A program made the position numbers and the translations under genes. Of a stretch of 64,000 bases of DNA, positions 19,356 to 28,320 are shown one piece after another; the stretch's first letter is position 1; each line of letters starts with the position of its first letter. A model generated the notes under the pieces. The model was not told the origin of the DNA and made no database searches. It saw nothing but the letters and a program-made list of their open reading frames with translations. This DNA comes from Pseudomonas sp. M30-35 (lineage in GTDB: Bacteria > Pseudomonadota > Gammaproteobacteria > Pseudomonadales > Pseudomonadaceae). The stretch covers positions 4,650,001 to 4,714,000 of the forward strand of contig NZ_CP020892.1 in assembly GCF_002163625.1 (NCBI RefSeq), in the 5' to 3' direction.

Positions 19356-19826
19356 ATGACCCACGCGGCCTTTACTCTGACTGACGAAATGAATCAGGCG
19401 ATCAGCGCCTTCTTCCAACGCATCCCGTTTAACCAGTCGCTGGGCATCACCATCGACCACCTTTCAACAGAGTCAGTGCGCATGAGCCTGCCGATGAAGC
19501 CTGAGCTGATCGGCAACTTCGTCCACGGCATTCTTCACGGTGGCGTTATCGCGACCATCCTTGATGTATCAGGCGGCGCGATGGCGTTGATTGGAGCATT
19601 TGAACGCCATCAACACCTCGACAGCAACGAGCGCATGGCCCGCCTGTCAAAACTGGGCACCATCGACTTGCGCATCGACTATCTGCGACCGGGACGCGGC
19701 CAGAGTTTTACCGCGAACGCAGTCATGCTGCGCTCTGGCAACAAAGTCGCGGTTGTTCGCAGCGAATTACACAGCGATGACGGCACCCTGATTGCTGTCG
19801 GCACCGGCACCTATCTATGCGGCTGA
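19356..19826 (+). CDS. acyl-CoA thioesterase, hot-dog fold (YigI-like)
   Basis: Single hot-dog-domain thioesterase of about 156 residues. The key segment is IGNFVHGILHGGVIATILDVSGG, where the HGG turn begins the long central helix with the catalytic Asp. It is followed by LGTIDLRIDYLRPGRGQSFTANA, as in YigI and PaaI-type enzymes that hydrolyse acyl-CoA in the cytoplasm. I start at 19356 because family members begin near here; the frame is open to 19272, where another ATG exists, and neither has a strong ribosome-binding site. It may be co-transcribed with elbB, 127 bases upstream. Confidence 0.8.
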   Translation: MTHAAFTLTDEMNQAISAFFQRIPFNQSLGITIDHLSTESVRMSLPMKPELIGNFVHGILHGGVIATILDVSGGAMALIGAFERHQHLDSNERMARLSKLGTIDLRIDYLRPGRGQSFTANAVMLRSGNKVAVVRSELHSDDGTLIAVGTGTYLCG

Positions 19827-19871
19827 AGCTTTACGTTATGCGGCTGAAGCTCTACGCCAATCCAATGCCGC

Positions 19872-20327
19872 TCAGACTCGGGTTAAACGTGTGAGGATGC
19901 GGTCGAGCGAGTTGGCAAAGTGCTGGCGGTCCTTGTCTGAATAAGCCCCCTGCCCGCCGCCCACCTGGCCTTGCTCACGCAGGTCTGTGAACAAATTACG
20001 CACGGCCAGACGCTCGCCCATATTGCGCTCATCAAACTCTTTACCGCGCGGATCGAGCGCCGCCACGCCCTTTTTGACCAAACGGTCTGCGAGCGGCACG
20101 TCGCTGCAAATCACCAGTTCACCGGGCACTGCGTGCTCAACCAAATAATCATCGGCGGCATCCGGCCCGCTCGGCACCACGATCAGGCGCACGCAAGCAA
20201 AGTTAGGGCGCGGCTGGGCTTGCCCCGCAACCAGCACCACTTCAAAGCCGCGCTTCAGAGCGAACTTCACCACTTGATCACGCGCAGCTCTCGGGCAGGC
20301 ATCTGCATCTATCCATACACGGGTCAT
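19872..20327 (-). CDS. YaiI/YqxD family protein (DUF188)
   Basis: Protein of 151 residues in the uncharacterised YaiI/YqxD (UPF0178) family, which has a PIN-like fold. The signature MTRVWIDADACPRAARDQV is at the N-terminus. Further conserved parts are VVPSGPDAADDYLVEHAVPGE and DVPLADRLVKKGVAALDPRG. The conserved Asp residues suggest a metal-dependent nuclease, but no activity is established. The ATG at 20327 has AGGA nine bases upstream and matches the family N-terminus. It converges with the thioesterase gene and lies downstream of the FTR1 gene, separated from it by a terminator. Confidence 0.88.
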   Translation of the reverse strand: MTRVWIDADACPRAARDQVVKFALKRGFEVVLVAGQAQPRPNFACVRLIVVPSGPDAADDYLVEHAVPGELVICSDVPLADRLVKKGVAALDPRGKEFDERNMGERLAVRNLFTDLREQGQVGGGQGAYSDKDRQHFANSLDRILTRLTRV

Positions 20328-20362
20328 GCAGGTTTTCCTAATGGGTTGGAGCACGCATTAAA

Positions 20363-20400
20363 AAACCCGGCGAGCACAATGGCAAGCCGGGTTTGTTTTT
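20363..20400 (-). terminator. terminator of the FTR1 permease gene
   Basis: AAACCCGGC (20363-20371) pairs with GCCGGGTTT (20386-20394) around a 14-base loop. Reading leftward, six T residues follow the stem, so it should end transcription from 22313. Reading rightward the tail GTTTTT also allows some termination. Confidence 0.8.
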
Positions 20401-20411
20401 AGCCTCTGGCG

Positions 20412-22313
20412 TTACTCAGCGCTAACCGTCGCACGCTGACGCTCATTCAACCAACTGCGACCGTAAAGCAATGCGATCGCAATTAACGCCGCCGCTTGGG
20501 CACTGAGGCTGTAGGCGTCTGGGTGGATACCCAACCAATCAAACTCGAAGAAGTTGACCGGGCGCGTACCGATCACACCCGCTTCTTGCAAGGCTGCCAC
20601 ACCGTGGCCAGCAAACACTACTGAGAGTACGCACAGCAGAATCGCATTGACCGTGAAGAAGGTAGCCAATGGCAGCTTGCGCGAACCCCGCAGAATCACC
20701 CAGGCAACGCCCAACAACAGCACTAACGCAACACCTGCACCGGCGATGACCATGTTGTGGCCTGCGGGCCCGGCCTGCAGCCACAGGGTTTCGTAGAACA
20801 GAATCACCTCAAACAGCTCGCGGTAGACCGAGAAGAACGCCAGCAGGGCAAAACCGAAACGGCCACCGCCGCCAACCATGCTGCTCTTGATATAACTCTG
20901 CCAAGCAGCCGCATGCCGCCGATCGTGCATCCACACACCAAGCCACAGCACCATGACGCTGGCAAACAACGCCGTTGCGCCTTCGAGCAACTCACGCTGC
21001 GCACCGCTGACATCAATCAAGTAGGCCGCCAAGGCCCAAGTGCCGAAACCTGCCAGAAGAGCCAAGCCCCAACCAACATGCACGCTGCGCACGGCTTTTT
21101 CCTGACCGGTGTTACGCAGGAATGCCAGGATCGCCGCTAGAACCAGAATGGCTTCAAGGCCTTCACGCAGCAAAATCAACAGACTGGAAATAAAGGTCAG
21201 TGACGCTGACATACCATCGCCACTGTCGAGCAACGCGGCTGACTTATTGAGCTCAACCTTTGCGTGCTCCAGACGTTGCGCCGCCTCGCCTACAGAAAGG
21301 CTGTCCTGCAACGCCTGACGATAAGCCATCAGCGACTTTTCAGTGGTCTTGCGCTGCACCGAATCAATGTTGTCTAGCGCACTCTCAACCAGCTCGAAGC
21401 CTTCAAGGTAAGCACCAACTGAAAGATCGTATGCCTGCTCCTTATCACCCTCGCGATACGCCTTGAGGCTTTTTTCCAGGGTCTGCTCGGTGTGGCTAAT
21501 CAGCTGCGCGGCACCGCGCCTCTCAACCGGAGGAACGGCACGCTGGGCACGGAACAATGCAGCCGCCTCTTTGCCTTGAGCTGACTCCACTTCGGCAGGG
21601 GTTTGCTCAGCCAGACTGGCGATACCGAACGACTTGCCCTTGAGCGATGAGTCTGCGGTAAAACTGGCAATGTAGCTGGCCAAGTCCCAGCGTTGGCGAT
21701 CATCGAGTTGATCAGCAAATGCCGCCATGTCAGTACCGTCGATACCTAAACCGATGGTGTTGTAGATGTCATAAAGACTCAGGTGATCCATTCGCGCTGC
21801 ATTGCGCAGGTTGGCCGGTGGCGGCTCAAGACCAATACCGGCCGGGCCATCGCCAGCACCTGTAGCGCCGTGGCACACCGAGCAGTTCTGCGCGAACAGT
21901 GGCTCGCCGCGCGTGGGGTCTGGGGTGATAGATGGCGCCTGACTCACTTCATAGCTGCTTGCCAGCAATGCTGCCAACTGCCGCGCTTGCAGTGTTACCA
22001 CCGAGCCTTCGTCACGTTGTTCAATGTGTTTGCGCAAACTGGCAACGCCCGTTTCCAAGCGATCACGATTTTCGTTGGCCGGCAGGGCCACGATTAAACC
22101 TTGAAGTACGCCAAGAAACTCCAGCTGCTCTTGGTATTCACCAGCATCAATAACTTTACCGCTGGCTACTGTCGCGGGGTAATCCGCCCCCAGGTACCCC
22201 AGCATATGTAATGCCTGGGCCGCTCCATCGGTTGGCTCGGCCAAGGCTGATAGGCTAAAAAACGCCATCAACGGCACCAATAGCCAAGTAAAAATACGAC
22301 GTTGAAGGTGCAT
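20412..22313 (-). CDS. cytochrome c / FTR1 family iron permease fusion
   Basis: Protein of 633 residues. A signal peptide (residues 1-25, ending SLSALA) is followed by a periplasmic region with one haem-c site, NCSVCHG, and the axial-Met region GTDMAAFADQL. The next 160 residues are helical and resemble the periplasmic part of EfeU-linked proteins. The C-terminal membrane domain has the two FTR1 iron-binding motifs, LLREGLEAILVLAA and YRELFEVILFYETL, and about seven hydrophobic helices. It probably oxidises or channels ferrous iron and moves it across the inner membrane as a single polypeptide. A Fur-box-like site lies 20-40 bases upstream. No efeO or efeB neighbours are present. Confidence 0.9.
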   Translation of the reverse strand: MHLQRRIFTWLLVPLMAFFSLSALAEPTDGAAQALHMLGYLGADYPATVASGKVIDAGEYQEQLEFLGVLQGLIVALPANENRDRLETGVASLRKHIEQRDEGSVVTLQARQLAALLASSYEVSQAPSITPDPTRGEPLFAQNCSVCHGATGAGDGPAGIGLEPPPANLRNAARMDHLSLYDIYNTIGLGIDGTDMAAFADQLDDRQRWDLASYIASFTADSSLKGKSFGIASLAEQTPAEVESAQGKEAAALFRAQRAVPPVERRGAAQLISHTEQTLEKSLKAYREGDKEQAYDLSVGAYLEGFELVESALDNIDSVQRKTTEKSLMAYRQALQDSLSVGEAAQRLEHAKVELNKSAALLDSGDGMSASLTFISSLLILLREGLEAILVLAAILAFLRNTGQEKAVRSVHVGWGLALLAGFGTWALAAYLIDVSGAQRELLEGATALFASVMVLWLGVWMHDRRHAAAWQSYIKSSMVGGGGRFGFALLAFFSVYRELFEVILFYETLWLQAGPAGHNMVIAGAGVALVLLLGVAWVILRGSRKLPLATFFTVNAILLCVLSVVFAGHGVAALQEAGVIGTRPVNFFEFDWLGIHPDAYSLSAQAAALIAIALLYGRSWLNERQRATVSAE

Positions 22314-22685
22314 ATGGGACTCAATGTCAAATACAAATGTGTGTCATTATATTGTTGTCCTCCTAACGATTTTTCTCAACCCCTGAATGGCGGATGACGG
22401 GCGACTATTTGTCGCAAACAGTCGAGATTACAAGTCGTGGGTACTTCTAGATCCGCGAGCATAGATCCGCGAGCAAACCTTCGAATGGCAATGCCGGCGG
22501 CGCACGTTGTGACACCTCGCTAGAGGGCGTTGAGCAATAGCCAAATCGACAATATCTTGTTTTGCGCTAAGCCGTTTAGCACCAACTGGTGTTGATAGGC
22601 ATCGGCCAACAGGCACGATTAAGCGCCTAGCCTACGGGCAACAGGCTAGTTTTTTGCAGATTAAGTTGAGGGTGTCGGCTGGGAA
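22314..22685. other. 372-bp intergenic region (FTR1 / SseB-like)
   Basis: Contains the Fur-box-like site at its left end and a perfect tandem duplication of the 14-mer TAGATCCGCGAGCA (22448-22461 and 22462-22475). Nothing else is recognisable and no open frame is convincing. Confidence 0.5.
22333..22351 (-). promoter_or_regulatory. candidate Fur box
   Basis: On the minus strand TATAATGACACACATTTGT matches 12 of 19 positions of the Fur consensus, including both half-site cores AATGA and CATT. It lies just upstream of the FTR1 gene, where iron-dependent repression would be expected. Confidence 0.45.
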
Positions 22686-23024
22686 CTAGCCGCTATAAAA
22701 TGGCTTGCAACTTTGGCGCAACGACTCTGAAAGCGGATCGTCTGAAAGCACTAGCAAATCCAGCTCGACATCTTCCGGTAGCATCTCGGCGACAGCCGCT
22801 GCCAGACGCCGCTGTGCAGCAATCCCGACCGGGCTGATAGCGAGTAACAAGCGAGGAGACTGGGTATCACCCGGCGTGCGCAAGGCGGCGAAATAAGCCT
22901 GGGTAATCGCCAACTCTGCACAGGTCGCAATAAGGGCATTTTCTAGGGGCGGCAAGCTTAATGCAGCGATAGTTAAACGTGGTTTTTGCTCAGTGACATC
23001 TGGCTCAACTAATGGGCGCGGCAT
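22686..23024 (-). CDS. SseB C-terminal-domain protein
   Basis: Small protein of 112 residues. The C-terminal half, with RLLLAISPVG, VELDLLVLSDDPLSESLRQ and the closing CKPFYSG, resembles the C-terminal domain of the enhanced-serine-sensitivity protein SseB. The N-terminal SseB domain of the longer family members is absent, so this is a single-domain form. The function of the domain is not known. It has its own promoter region towards 23105 and is on the same strand as the LysE gene upstream, 81 bases away. No frame damage was seen. Confidence 0.65.
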   Translation of the reverse strand: MPRPLVEPDVTEQKPRLTIAALSLPPLENALIATCAELAITQAYFAALRTPGDTQSPRLLLAISPVGIAAQRRLAAAVAEMLPEDVELDLLVLSDDPLSESLRQSCKPFYSG

Positions 23025-23105
23025 GCTGTTACTCAGTCAAATTAATATAGACCAAAGCCTTCCAAGAGCGCTAACACCCTCAGATTTAGGAACGATCGTA
23101 CCACA

Positions 23106-23738
23106 TCAAACGGCGGCGCGACGAACCGTTGCCAACAAGCTTGCAGCCCCCACAAAAAGAACCGCAAAGCTGCGGTTCATAAACCGCTGCTGGCGTGGCG
23201 TGCGCAACATGCGCAGGACCCGTGAAGCAAGCCCTGTGTAACCCGCCATTACAATCAGATCGACAAAAATCATAGTCACCCCCATCACCGCATATTGCGC
23301 CACCAACGGCTCATGTGGGTTCAAAAACTGGGGCAGCACGGCGAGCATGAAGACGATGGCTTTAGGGTTGCTGAAGTTGACCAGGAAACCACGCAGGACC
23401 AAGGTCAACGGTCGCCCGGTTGGGCGCTCTGACGATTCGGCACTAAGGTCGCTTGGCAGCGCCCGCCATTGCCGATATGCAAGGTAGACCAGATAGAAAA
23501 CGCCAAACCATTTGATCAGGCTGAACGCTAAGGCTGAGGTCGCGAGAATCGCCCCAACCCCGGCCGCAACAATGACGATTTGCAGGGCCAAACCAATCTG
23601 CAGGCCAAGCGCATTCCAGTAGCCGCGCCAGAAGCCGTACTGCAGGCCAGCCGACATGGAGGCGATAGCACCAGCGCCCGGCGAGAGACTAATGATCCAG
23701 CACGCCACAAAAAAAGCCAGCCAGGTTTCCAGCGCCAT
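23106..23738 (-). CDS. LysE/RhtB family amino-acid exporter
   Basis: Inner-membrane efflux protein of 210 residues. The family motif SLSPGAGAIASMSAGLQYGFWRG at residues 22-45 is followed by the second conserved region FLVNFSNPKAIVFMLAVLPQF, the RhtB/LysE signature. About six hydrophobic segments are visible. It should export an amino acid or derivative, probably homoserine/threonine-like, using the proton gradient; the substrate cannot be told from sequence. The start at 23738 (MALETWLAFF) fits the family N-terminus better than the ATG at 23756. No regulator gene is adjacent. Confidence 0.88.
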   Translation of the reverse strand: MALETWLAFFVACWIISLSPGAGAIASMSAGLQYGFWRGYWNALGLQIGLALQIVIVAAGVGAILATSALAFSLIKWFGVFYLVYLAYRQWRALPSDLSAESSERPTGRPLTLVLRGFLVNFSNPKAIVFMLAVLPQFLNPHEPLVAQYAVMGVTMIFVDLIVMAGYTGLASRVLRMLRTPRQQRFMNRSFAVLFVGAASLLATVRRAAV

Positions 23739-23854
23739 GACCCTGTCTCCGCACACATAAAGAAGGCTAGCCAGTAGCCTACCCTTTTCCTCTAAAACCG
23801 CCCAGCCTCGACGGCACTATAATTGCCCTGACGCGAGCCTAGTCCAATGGGCGC

Positions 23855-25771
23855 TTATGAAGCTTCTTCAAGCTGCTTCTGCAAAGACTCAAGCGTTTCC
23901 AAGGCGTCCATCCAGCGTTCTTCGAGATCCGCCTCAAGACTCTTGAGCTTGGCTTGCTCGGCCAGCAGGTCGCGTAACTCATCTTTACGCGCCGCTTCAT
24001 AAATCGCCGCGTCACCGAGCTTGCCTTCAACCGCTGCAAGCTTGTCGTGCAGCTGACCTAATTGTTTCTCCAGCGAGTCGGCTTCGCGCTTGTGCGGCGC
24101 CAACTGTTGACGCAATGCGGCGGCGGCCTGACGTTGCGCACGCTTGTCAGTTCGGTCCACACCCGCGTCAGTGCGCGCTGTGGCTACCGGCGCTTGGCGA
24201 GCACGGTAATCAACCAACCAGCGGGTATAGTCTTCAAGGTCGCCATCAAATACACGCATGCCGCCATCCGCCACCAACAAGAACTCGTCGGTGGTGCTTT
24301 TCAGCAAATGACGATCGTGCGAGACCACAACCACGGCGCCGGTAAATTCTTGCAGGGCCATGGTCAACGCCAGGCGCATTTCCAGATCGAGGTGGTTGGT
24401 TGGTTCATCGAGCAGCAGCAAGTTGGGCTTGCCCCACGCGATCAATGCCAGCGCCAATCGAGCCTTTTCGCCGCCGGAGAAGTTCTTTACCGGCTCGTCA
24501 CAGCGCGGGCCTCTGAAGTCAAATCCACCGAGAAAATCACGCAACGTTTGTTCACGCTCGGTTGGCGCTACACGCTGGAAATGTAAAAGCGGGCTGGCTT
24601 TGTCGTCTAACGCATCAAGCTGATGCTGGGCAAAATAGCCTACAACCAGATTCTCTCCACGCTGCAAGTGACCCGAGATTGGTTGCAGTTCATTGGCCAG
24701 GTTTTTAATCAGTGTCGATTTACCTGCGCCATTGGGCCCTAACAAACCAATACGCGCACCCGGTGCGAGATTGAGCTTCACATTCTGCAGAATTACCGTG
24801 TCGCCATAACCGAGACGCGCATCATCGAGATCCAGCAACGGACTGGAAATCTTATCGGCTTCGCGAAAGCTGAAGTCGAAAGGTGAATCAACATGGGCCG
24901 GAGCCAGCTCTTCAAGTCGCTCCAGAGCCTTGATCCGGCTCTGCGCCTGACGCGCCTTGGTGGCTTGAGCCTTAAAGCGGGCGATGTATTTTTCCATGTG
25001 CGCGCGCTGCGCCTGCTGCTTCTCGAACGCTTGTTGTTGCTGGGCCATACGCTCGGCACGGGTGCGTTCGAATGCTGAGTACCCGCCGCGATACAGCGTG
25101 AGCTTTTGTTGATCAAGATGAGCAACGTGGTCAACCACCGCATCGAGAAAATCGCGGTCGTGAGAAATCAACAGCATGGTGCCGGGATAGCTTTTCAGCC
25201 AGCCTTCAAGCCACAAGATTGCATCGAGATCGAGGTGGTTGGTTGGCTCATCGAGCAGCAACAGGTCGGAAGGACACATCAACGCCTGAGCCAGGTTCAG
25301 GCGCATACGCCAGCCACCGGAAAAATCGCCAACTTGACGATCCATCTGGGCATTATCGAAACCCAGCCCAGCGAGCAGTTTGCGTGCGCGAGCCTCTGCG
25401 GTATAACCGTCAAGGCTATCGAGCGCCGTATGCAGGCGCGCAACCGCTGCTCCGTCCTGCTCAGCTTCAGCCACGGCCAACTCAGCTTGCACCTGACGCA
25501 GATGTACGTCACCGTCGAGCACATAATCGACCGCGATGCGTTCAAGAACGTCGACCTCTTGGCGCATATGGGCGATGCGCCAGTCAGCGGGCAACAGACA
25601 GTCCCCTGAGTCGGCACTCAGCTCGCCACGCAGCAAGGCAAACAGGCTGGATTTACCGGCGCCATTGGCACCGATCAGACCGGCTTTGTGACCGGCGTGC
25701 AGGGTCATCTCAGCGTCTTCTAGCAAACGTTGAGGGCCGCGCTGTAATGTAAGGTTCAAGAGTCGAATCAT
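23855..25771 (-). CDS. yheS: ABC-F ATPase (YheS type)
   Basis: Soluble protein of 638 residues with two ABC cassettes and no membrane segments. Cassette 1 has GANGAGKSS, FSGGWRMRL and LLLLDEPTNHLD. Cassette 2 has GPNGAGKST, FSGGEKARL and LLLLDEPTNHLD. A charged linker (about residues 235-290) joins them, and a C-terminal coiled-coil extension (about residues 525-638) ends LETLESLQKQLEEAS. The length and extension match YheS, an ABC-F factor that acts on ribosomes stalled by particular nascent chains. The start at 25771 gives the family N-terminus MIRLLNLTLQRGP; the frame to 25807 is a weak extension. It is divergent from the TIGR02444 gene, 50 bases away. Confidence 0.9.
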   Translation of the reverse strand: MIRLLNLTLQRGPQRLLEDAEMTLHAGHKAGLIGANGAGKSSLFALLRGELSADSGDCLLPADWRIAHMRQEVDVLERIAVDYVLDGDVHLRQVQAELAVAEAEQDGAAVARLHTALDSLDGYTAEARARKLLAGLGFDNAQMDRQVGDFSGGWRMRLNLAQALMCPSDLLLLDEPTNHLDLDAILWLEGWLKSYPGTMLLISHDRDFLDAVVDHVAHLDQQKLTLYRGGYSAFERTRAERMAQQQQAFEKQQAQRAHMEKYIARFKAQATKARQAQSRIKALERLEELAPAHVDSPFDFSFREADKISSPLLDLDDARLGYGDTVILQNVKLNLAPGARIGLLGPNGAGKSTLIKNLANELQPISGHLQRGENLVVGYFAQHQLDALDDKASPLLHFQRVAPTEREQTLRDFLGGFDFRGPRCDEPVKNFSGGEKARLALALIAWGKPNLLLLDEPTNHLDLEMRLALTMALQEFTGAVVVVSHDRHLLKSTTDEFLLVADGGMRVFDGDLEDYTRWLVDYRARQAPVATARTDAGVDRTDKRAQRQAAAALRQQLAPHKREADSLEKQLGQLHDKLAAVEGKLGDAAIYEAARKDELRDLLAEQAKLKSLEADLEERWMDALETLESLQKQLEEAS

Positions 25772-25821
25772 AATGGCGGCGGAGTCTATCAGAGTCCTTC
25801 GCGACAATCCCGGAAAGCACT

Positions 25822-26286
25822 ATGTCCTCTGATCTGTGGCGATTCGCCGAAAGCTTTTATCAACGCCCCGAAGTCGAGCAGGCCTGCTTAACCCTACAAG
25901 GCTTGGGCAGCGACGTGTGCTTACTGCTTTGCGCAGCATGGCTGGGCAAGCGTGGCGTTAGCTACAACCCTGAGCATGCGGAGAAAATGCGCTTGCTCGC
26001 GCGCCCATGGCAACACGGAGTTGTGACGGCTCTGCGTCAGCTGCGTCAGGATTGGCGCACAGCGGCTAACCACGACAGCGAGCTGGCGTTGCTACGTGAG
26101 CAAGTCAAGCGTCTGGAGATTGAGGCAGAACGAATACAGCTGCAACGCTTGGCCGCGTTGACGGTGGGCTGGCAGGATGGTCCCGAAGAAACGCTAACGG
26201 CTTGGCTGCAAGGCCTGGCGCCCGTACTTAACGAGACAGGCCGCGACGCGCTGGAACAACTGCACATCGCGGCCCAATATCGCTAA
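25822..26286 (+). CDS. TIGR02444 family protein
   Basis: Conserved protein of 154 residues, helical throughout, beginning MSSDLWRFAESFYQRPEVEQ, the diagnostic start of the TIGR02444 family found in gamma-proteobacteria. The first half holds GSDVCLLLCAAWLGKRG and a run of Arg/Gln-rich helices. There is no signal peptide or membrane segment. Function unknown. It is divergent from the ABC-F gene, a pairing consistent with a shared promoter region, and converges with algP, whose stop lies four bases away. Confidence 0.85.
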   Translation: MSSDLWRFAESFYQRPEVEQACLTLQGLGSDVCLLLCAAWLGKRGVSYNPEHAEKMRLLARPWQHGVVTALRQLRQDWRTAANHDSELALLREQVKRLEIEAERIQLQRLAALTVGWQDGPEETLTAWLQGLAPVLNETGRDALEQLHIAAQYR

Positions 26287-26290
26287 CAGC

Positions 26291-27403
26291 TTAAGACTCA
26301 GTTGCAGGCTTCGCAGCTGGCGTCGTCACGCTGGCAGGTGTTGCGGCAGCTGATGCGGCAGGAGCAGGAGCTGGGGTCGCCGCTGCCGGAGTTGCAGGTT
26401 TTGCCGCTGGTTTTGCTGCTGGCTTAACGGCTGGCTTGCGGGCTACTGGTTTAGCCGCAGGTTTGGCGGCTGGCTTAGCGGCTGGCTTGGCAGCAGCTGG
26501 CTTGGCCGCTGGTTTCGCAGCAGGTGCTTTTGCCGCAGGAGCCTTGCTTGCAGGCGCCTTAGTTGCGGCCGGCTTTGCAGCAGCGGGTTTACGCGCAGCC
26601 GGCTTGGCTGCGGGCTTGGCAGCAGGTTTTGCGGCTGTAGTTTTAGCCGCTGGCTTGGCCGCAGCAGCGCGAGCTGGGGTCGGTTTTGCAGCAGCCGGTT
26701 TACGAGCTGCAGTGGCACGCGGTGCGGGCTTGGCAGCAGGTTTGGCGGCTGGAGCTTTAGCTGCAGCAGGTTTAGCCGCTGCGGGCTTCTTCGCTACCGG
26801 TCTGGCTGCAGGTTTAGCTGCTGTGGTTTTAGCCGCCGGCTTTGCAGCAGCACGTGCAGGTGCTGGTTTAGCGGCTGCCGGCGTCCGGGCTCCCGGTTTG
26901 CGTGCGGCAGGAGTACGGGCTACCGGCTTACGGGCTACCGGTTTTGCCGCTGTCTTGGCGGGTGCAGCTTTAACGACCACTGGTTTGGCGTCGCGGCTAG
27001 CAATCGCTTTGCTCGCAGCTTCTTTAACTTTGCCCACACCTTGAGCCAGTTTCAGGCTTTCCTGAGCATCACGCTTCAGCTTGACGATGTAGCCACGCGT
27101 TTCTGTCTGGCGATCTTTCAACGCATCCAACAGGTCCTCAAGCTCAGCAACGCTGGCTTTGGCTTTTTTCTGTGCTTTGTTTTTGCCCGCGTTGGCTGCG
27201 TCTTCTAACTTGCCACGCGCTTTGTGCAACTTTTCTTGGGCAGTGCCGCGTTGCTTCTCAAGCTTGGCGAGCAGTTTTTCTGCATCAACCAAGGCTTTGC
27301 TGCAAGCATCTTCCAAGAGCTCCATTAAGCTACCGGAAAGTTGCTGAAGTAGGTGCAACGGGGTCGAAACCGATTTTTTGTTTGCGCTCTTTTTCGCCGA
27401 CAT
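26291..27403 (-). CDS. algP: AlgP (AlgR3), histone H1-like regulator of alginate
   Basis: Protein of 370 residues. The N-terminal 150 residues are a helical domain starting MSAKKSANKKS and containing PLHLLQQLSGSLMELLED and YIVKLKRDAQESLKLAQGV. The remaining 220 are Lys/Pro/Ala repeats (KPAA units) resembling eukaryotic histone H1 tails and expected to bind DNA without sequence specificity. In P. aeruginosa this protein modulates algD transcription. The start at 27403 has AGGAGG six bases upstream. The repeat tract is prone to slippage, so its length should vary between strains. It lies next to algQ, as in P. aeruginosa. Confidence 0.93.
   Translation of the reverse strand: MSAKKSANKKSVSTPLHLLQQLSGSLMELLEDACSKALVDAEKLLAKLEKQRGTAQEKLHKARGKLEDAANAGKNKAQKKAKASVAELEDLLDALKDRQTETRGYIVKLKRDAQESLKLAQGVGKVKEAASKAIASRDAKPVVVKAAPAKTAAKPVARKPVARTPAARKPGARTPAAAKPAPARAAAKPAAKTTAAKPAARPVAKKPAAAKPAAAKAPAAKPAAKPAPRATAARKPAAAKPTPARAAAAKPAAKTTAAKPAAKPAAKPAARKPAAAKPAATKAPASKAPAAKAPAAKPAAKPAAAKPAAKPAAKPAAKPVARKPAVKPAAKPAAKPATPAAATPAPAPAASAAATPASVTTPAAKPATES
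26410..26960. repeat. KPAA-coding tandem repeat tract in algP
   Basis: Degenerate repeats of a 12-base unit encoding Lys-Pro-Ala-Ala, interspersed with KTAA, RKPA and KAPA variants. The opposite strand also reads open as an Ala/Gly/Leu-rich frame, which is a by-product of the repeat. Such tracts expand and contract during replication. Confidence 0.85.
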
Positions 27404-27846
27404 GGCTCGCCTCCTGGCGGTTGTTGATGAGCCCATACTAGACGCCTGACTGCACAGTCGCTAGTTATCTGCTCATTTGTTGAATTATTGGCGAAAATAT
27501 TTCCACGTATGATCAACCACTTTACGCACTGAAACGGCCAATAATCGGACCTGACTTATTCTGACCAGCAATTCAACAGAATGTGCCGCAAGTCGTTCAA
27601 GCTGATACCACAGACAACAAAACAGCCCGGCACAGTCAGCCCATGCAGGCACCACAACGTATCTTTCAATGGAAAATTATCATCGCTGAATGCGAAAGAT
27701 AGGACGCGGCTAAAAACACAGATTAAAAAATGTCTTCAGCGCTAAGCTGCACGGAATCGAGCAACTGGATGCAGCGTTTAACAGGTGTGTTGAGCCTGGT
27801 TGCTCACACACCTATCAAAGCGCCAACGATCAATTAGCCACAGCGC
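27404..27846. other. 443-bp intergenic region upstream of algP
   Basis: No gene is supported. It should carry the algP promoter. A hairpin, AGGTGTGTTGAGC (27783-27795) with GCTCACACACCT (27802-27813), one bulge, lies 35-65 bases past the algQ stop. It may stabilise or end that transcript, though no T run follows. Confidence 0.55.
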
Positions 27847-28320
27847 TTAAACCGCTGCAGTCGATTGCTCTTGATGTGCATTGTGCAACACTTCAATCAA
27901 GCAATCTTCGAGCTCGAAACGCTCGTGAAGCAATTGGCCCAATCGATTCAGTTCCGCAACCAGTGAAGCATTATCACGGCAGTCACCATTGTCACAACGG
28001 TCGTTAAACGACAGCGCAACCTCAGTGATGACGTCAATGCGTGGCCAGATTTGCTTGGCGAGTTCAAGGCCGCGCTCATCACCAAAAGCTTTAGCTTCAT
28101 TGGTGAGTTGCTCATAGACCTCAAAGTGGCCTGCTGAAACGTAATCGACCAAAACCTCGCAGAACTTTTGCACAGCAGGTTCATTGGTGCTCGTAGCGGT
28201 GGTCGGCGCACTGGCTGCAGAATATGCCAAAACCAACTCTTCGCGTTCCTTGAGCCAACGATCAATCAGTAGGTGGACACCACCCCATCGTTCCTGAGCG
28301 TTCTGACAACTATCGAGCAT
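27847..28320 (-). CDS. algQ: anti-sigma-70 factor AlgQ (Rsd family)
   Basis: AlgQ/Rsd binds the housekeeping sigma-70 factor and favours alternative sigma factors; in P. aeruginosa it also affects alginate and polyphosphate/nucleotide metabolism. The protein has 157 residues and begins [23 protein letters not shown], the family N-terminus with its sigma-binding helix. The central helices [20 protein letters not shown] and the C-terminal [17 protein letters not shown] are conserved. No start ambiguity. It lies upstream of algP on the same strand but 443 bases away, so separate transcripts are likely. Confidence 0.94.
   Translation of the reverse strand: MLDSCQNAQERWGGVHLLIDRWLKEREELVLAYSAASAPTTATSTNEPAVQKFCEVLVDYVSAGHFEVYEQLTNEAKAFGDERGLELAKQIWPRIDVITEVALSFNDRCDNGDCRDNASLVAELNRLGQLLHERFELEDCLIEVLHNAHQEQSTAAV

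Noticed and set aside
26436..27044. Long plus-strand open frame rich in Ala, Gly and Leu
   Set aside because: It is the complement of the algP KPAA repeats; no ribosome site and no non-repeat sequence.
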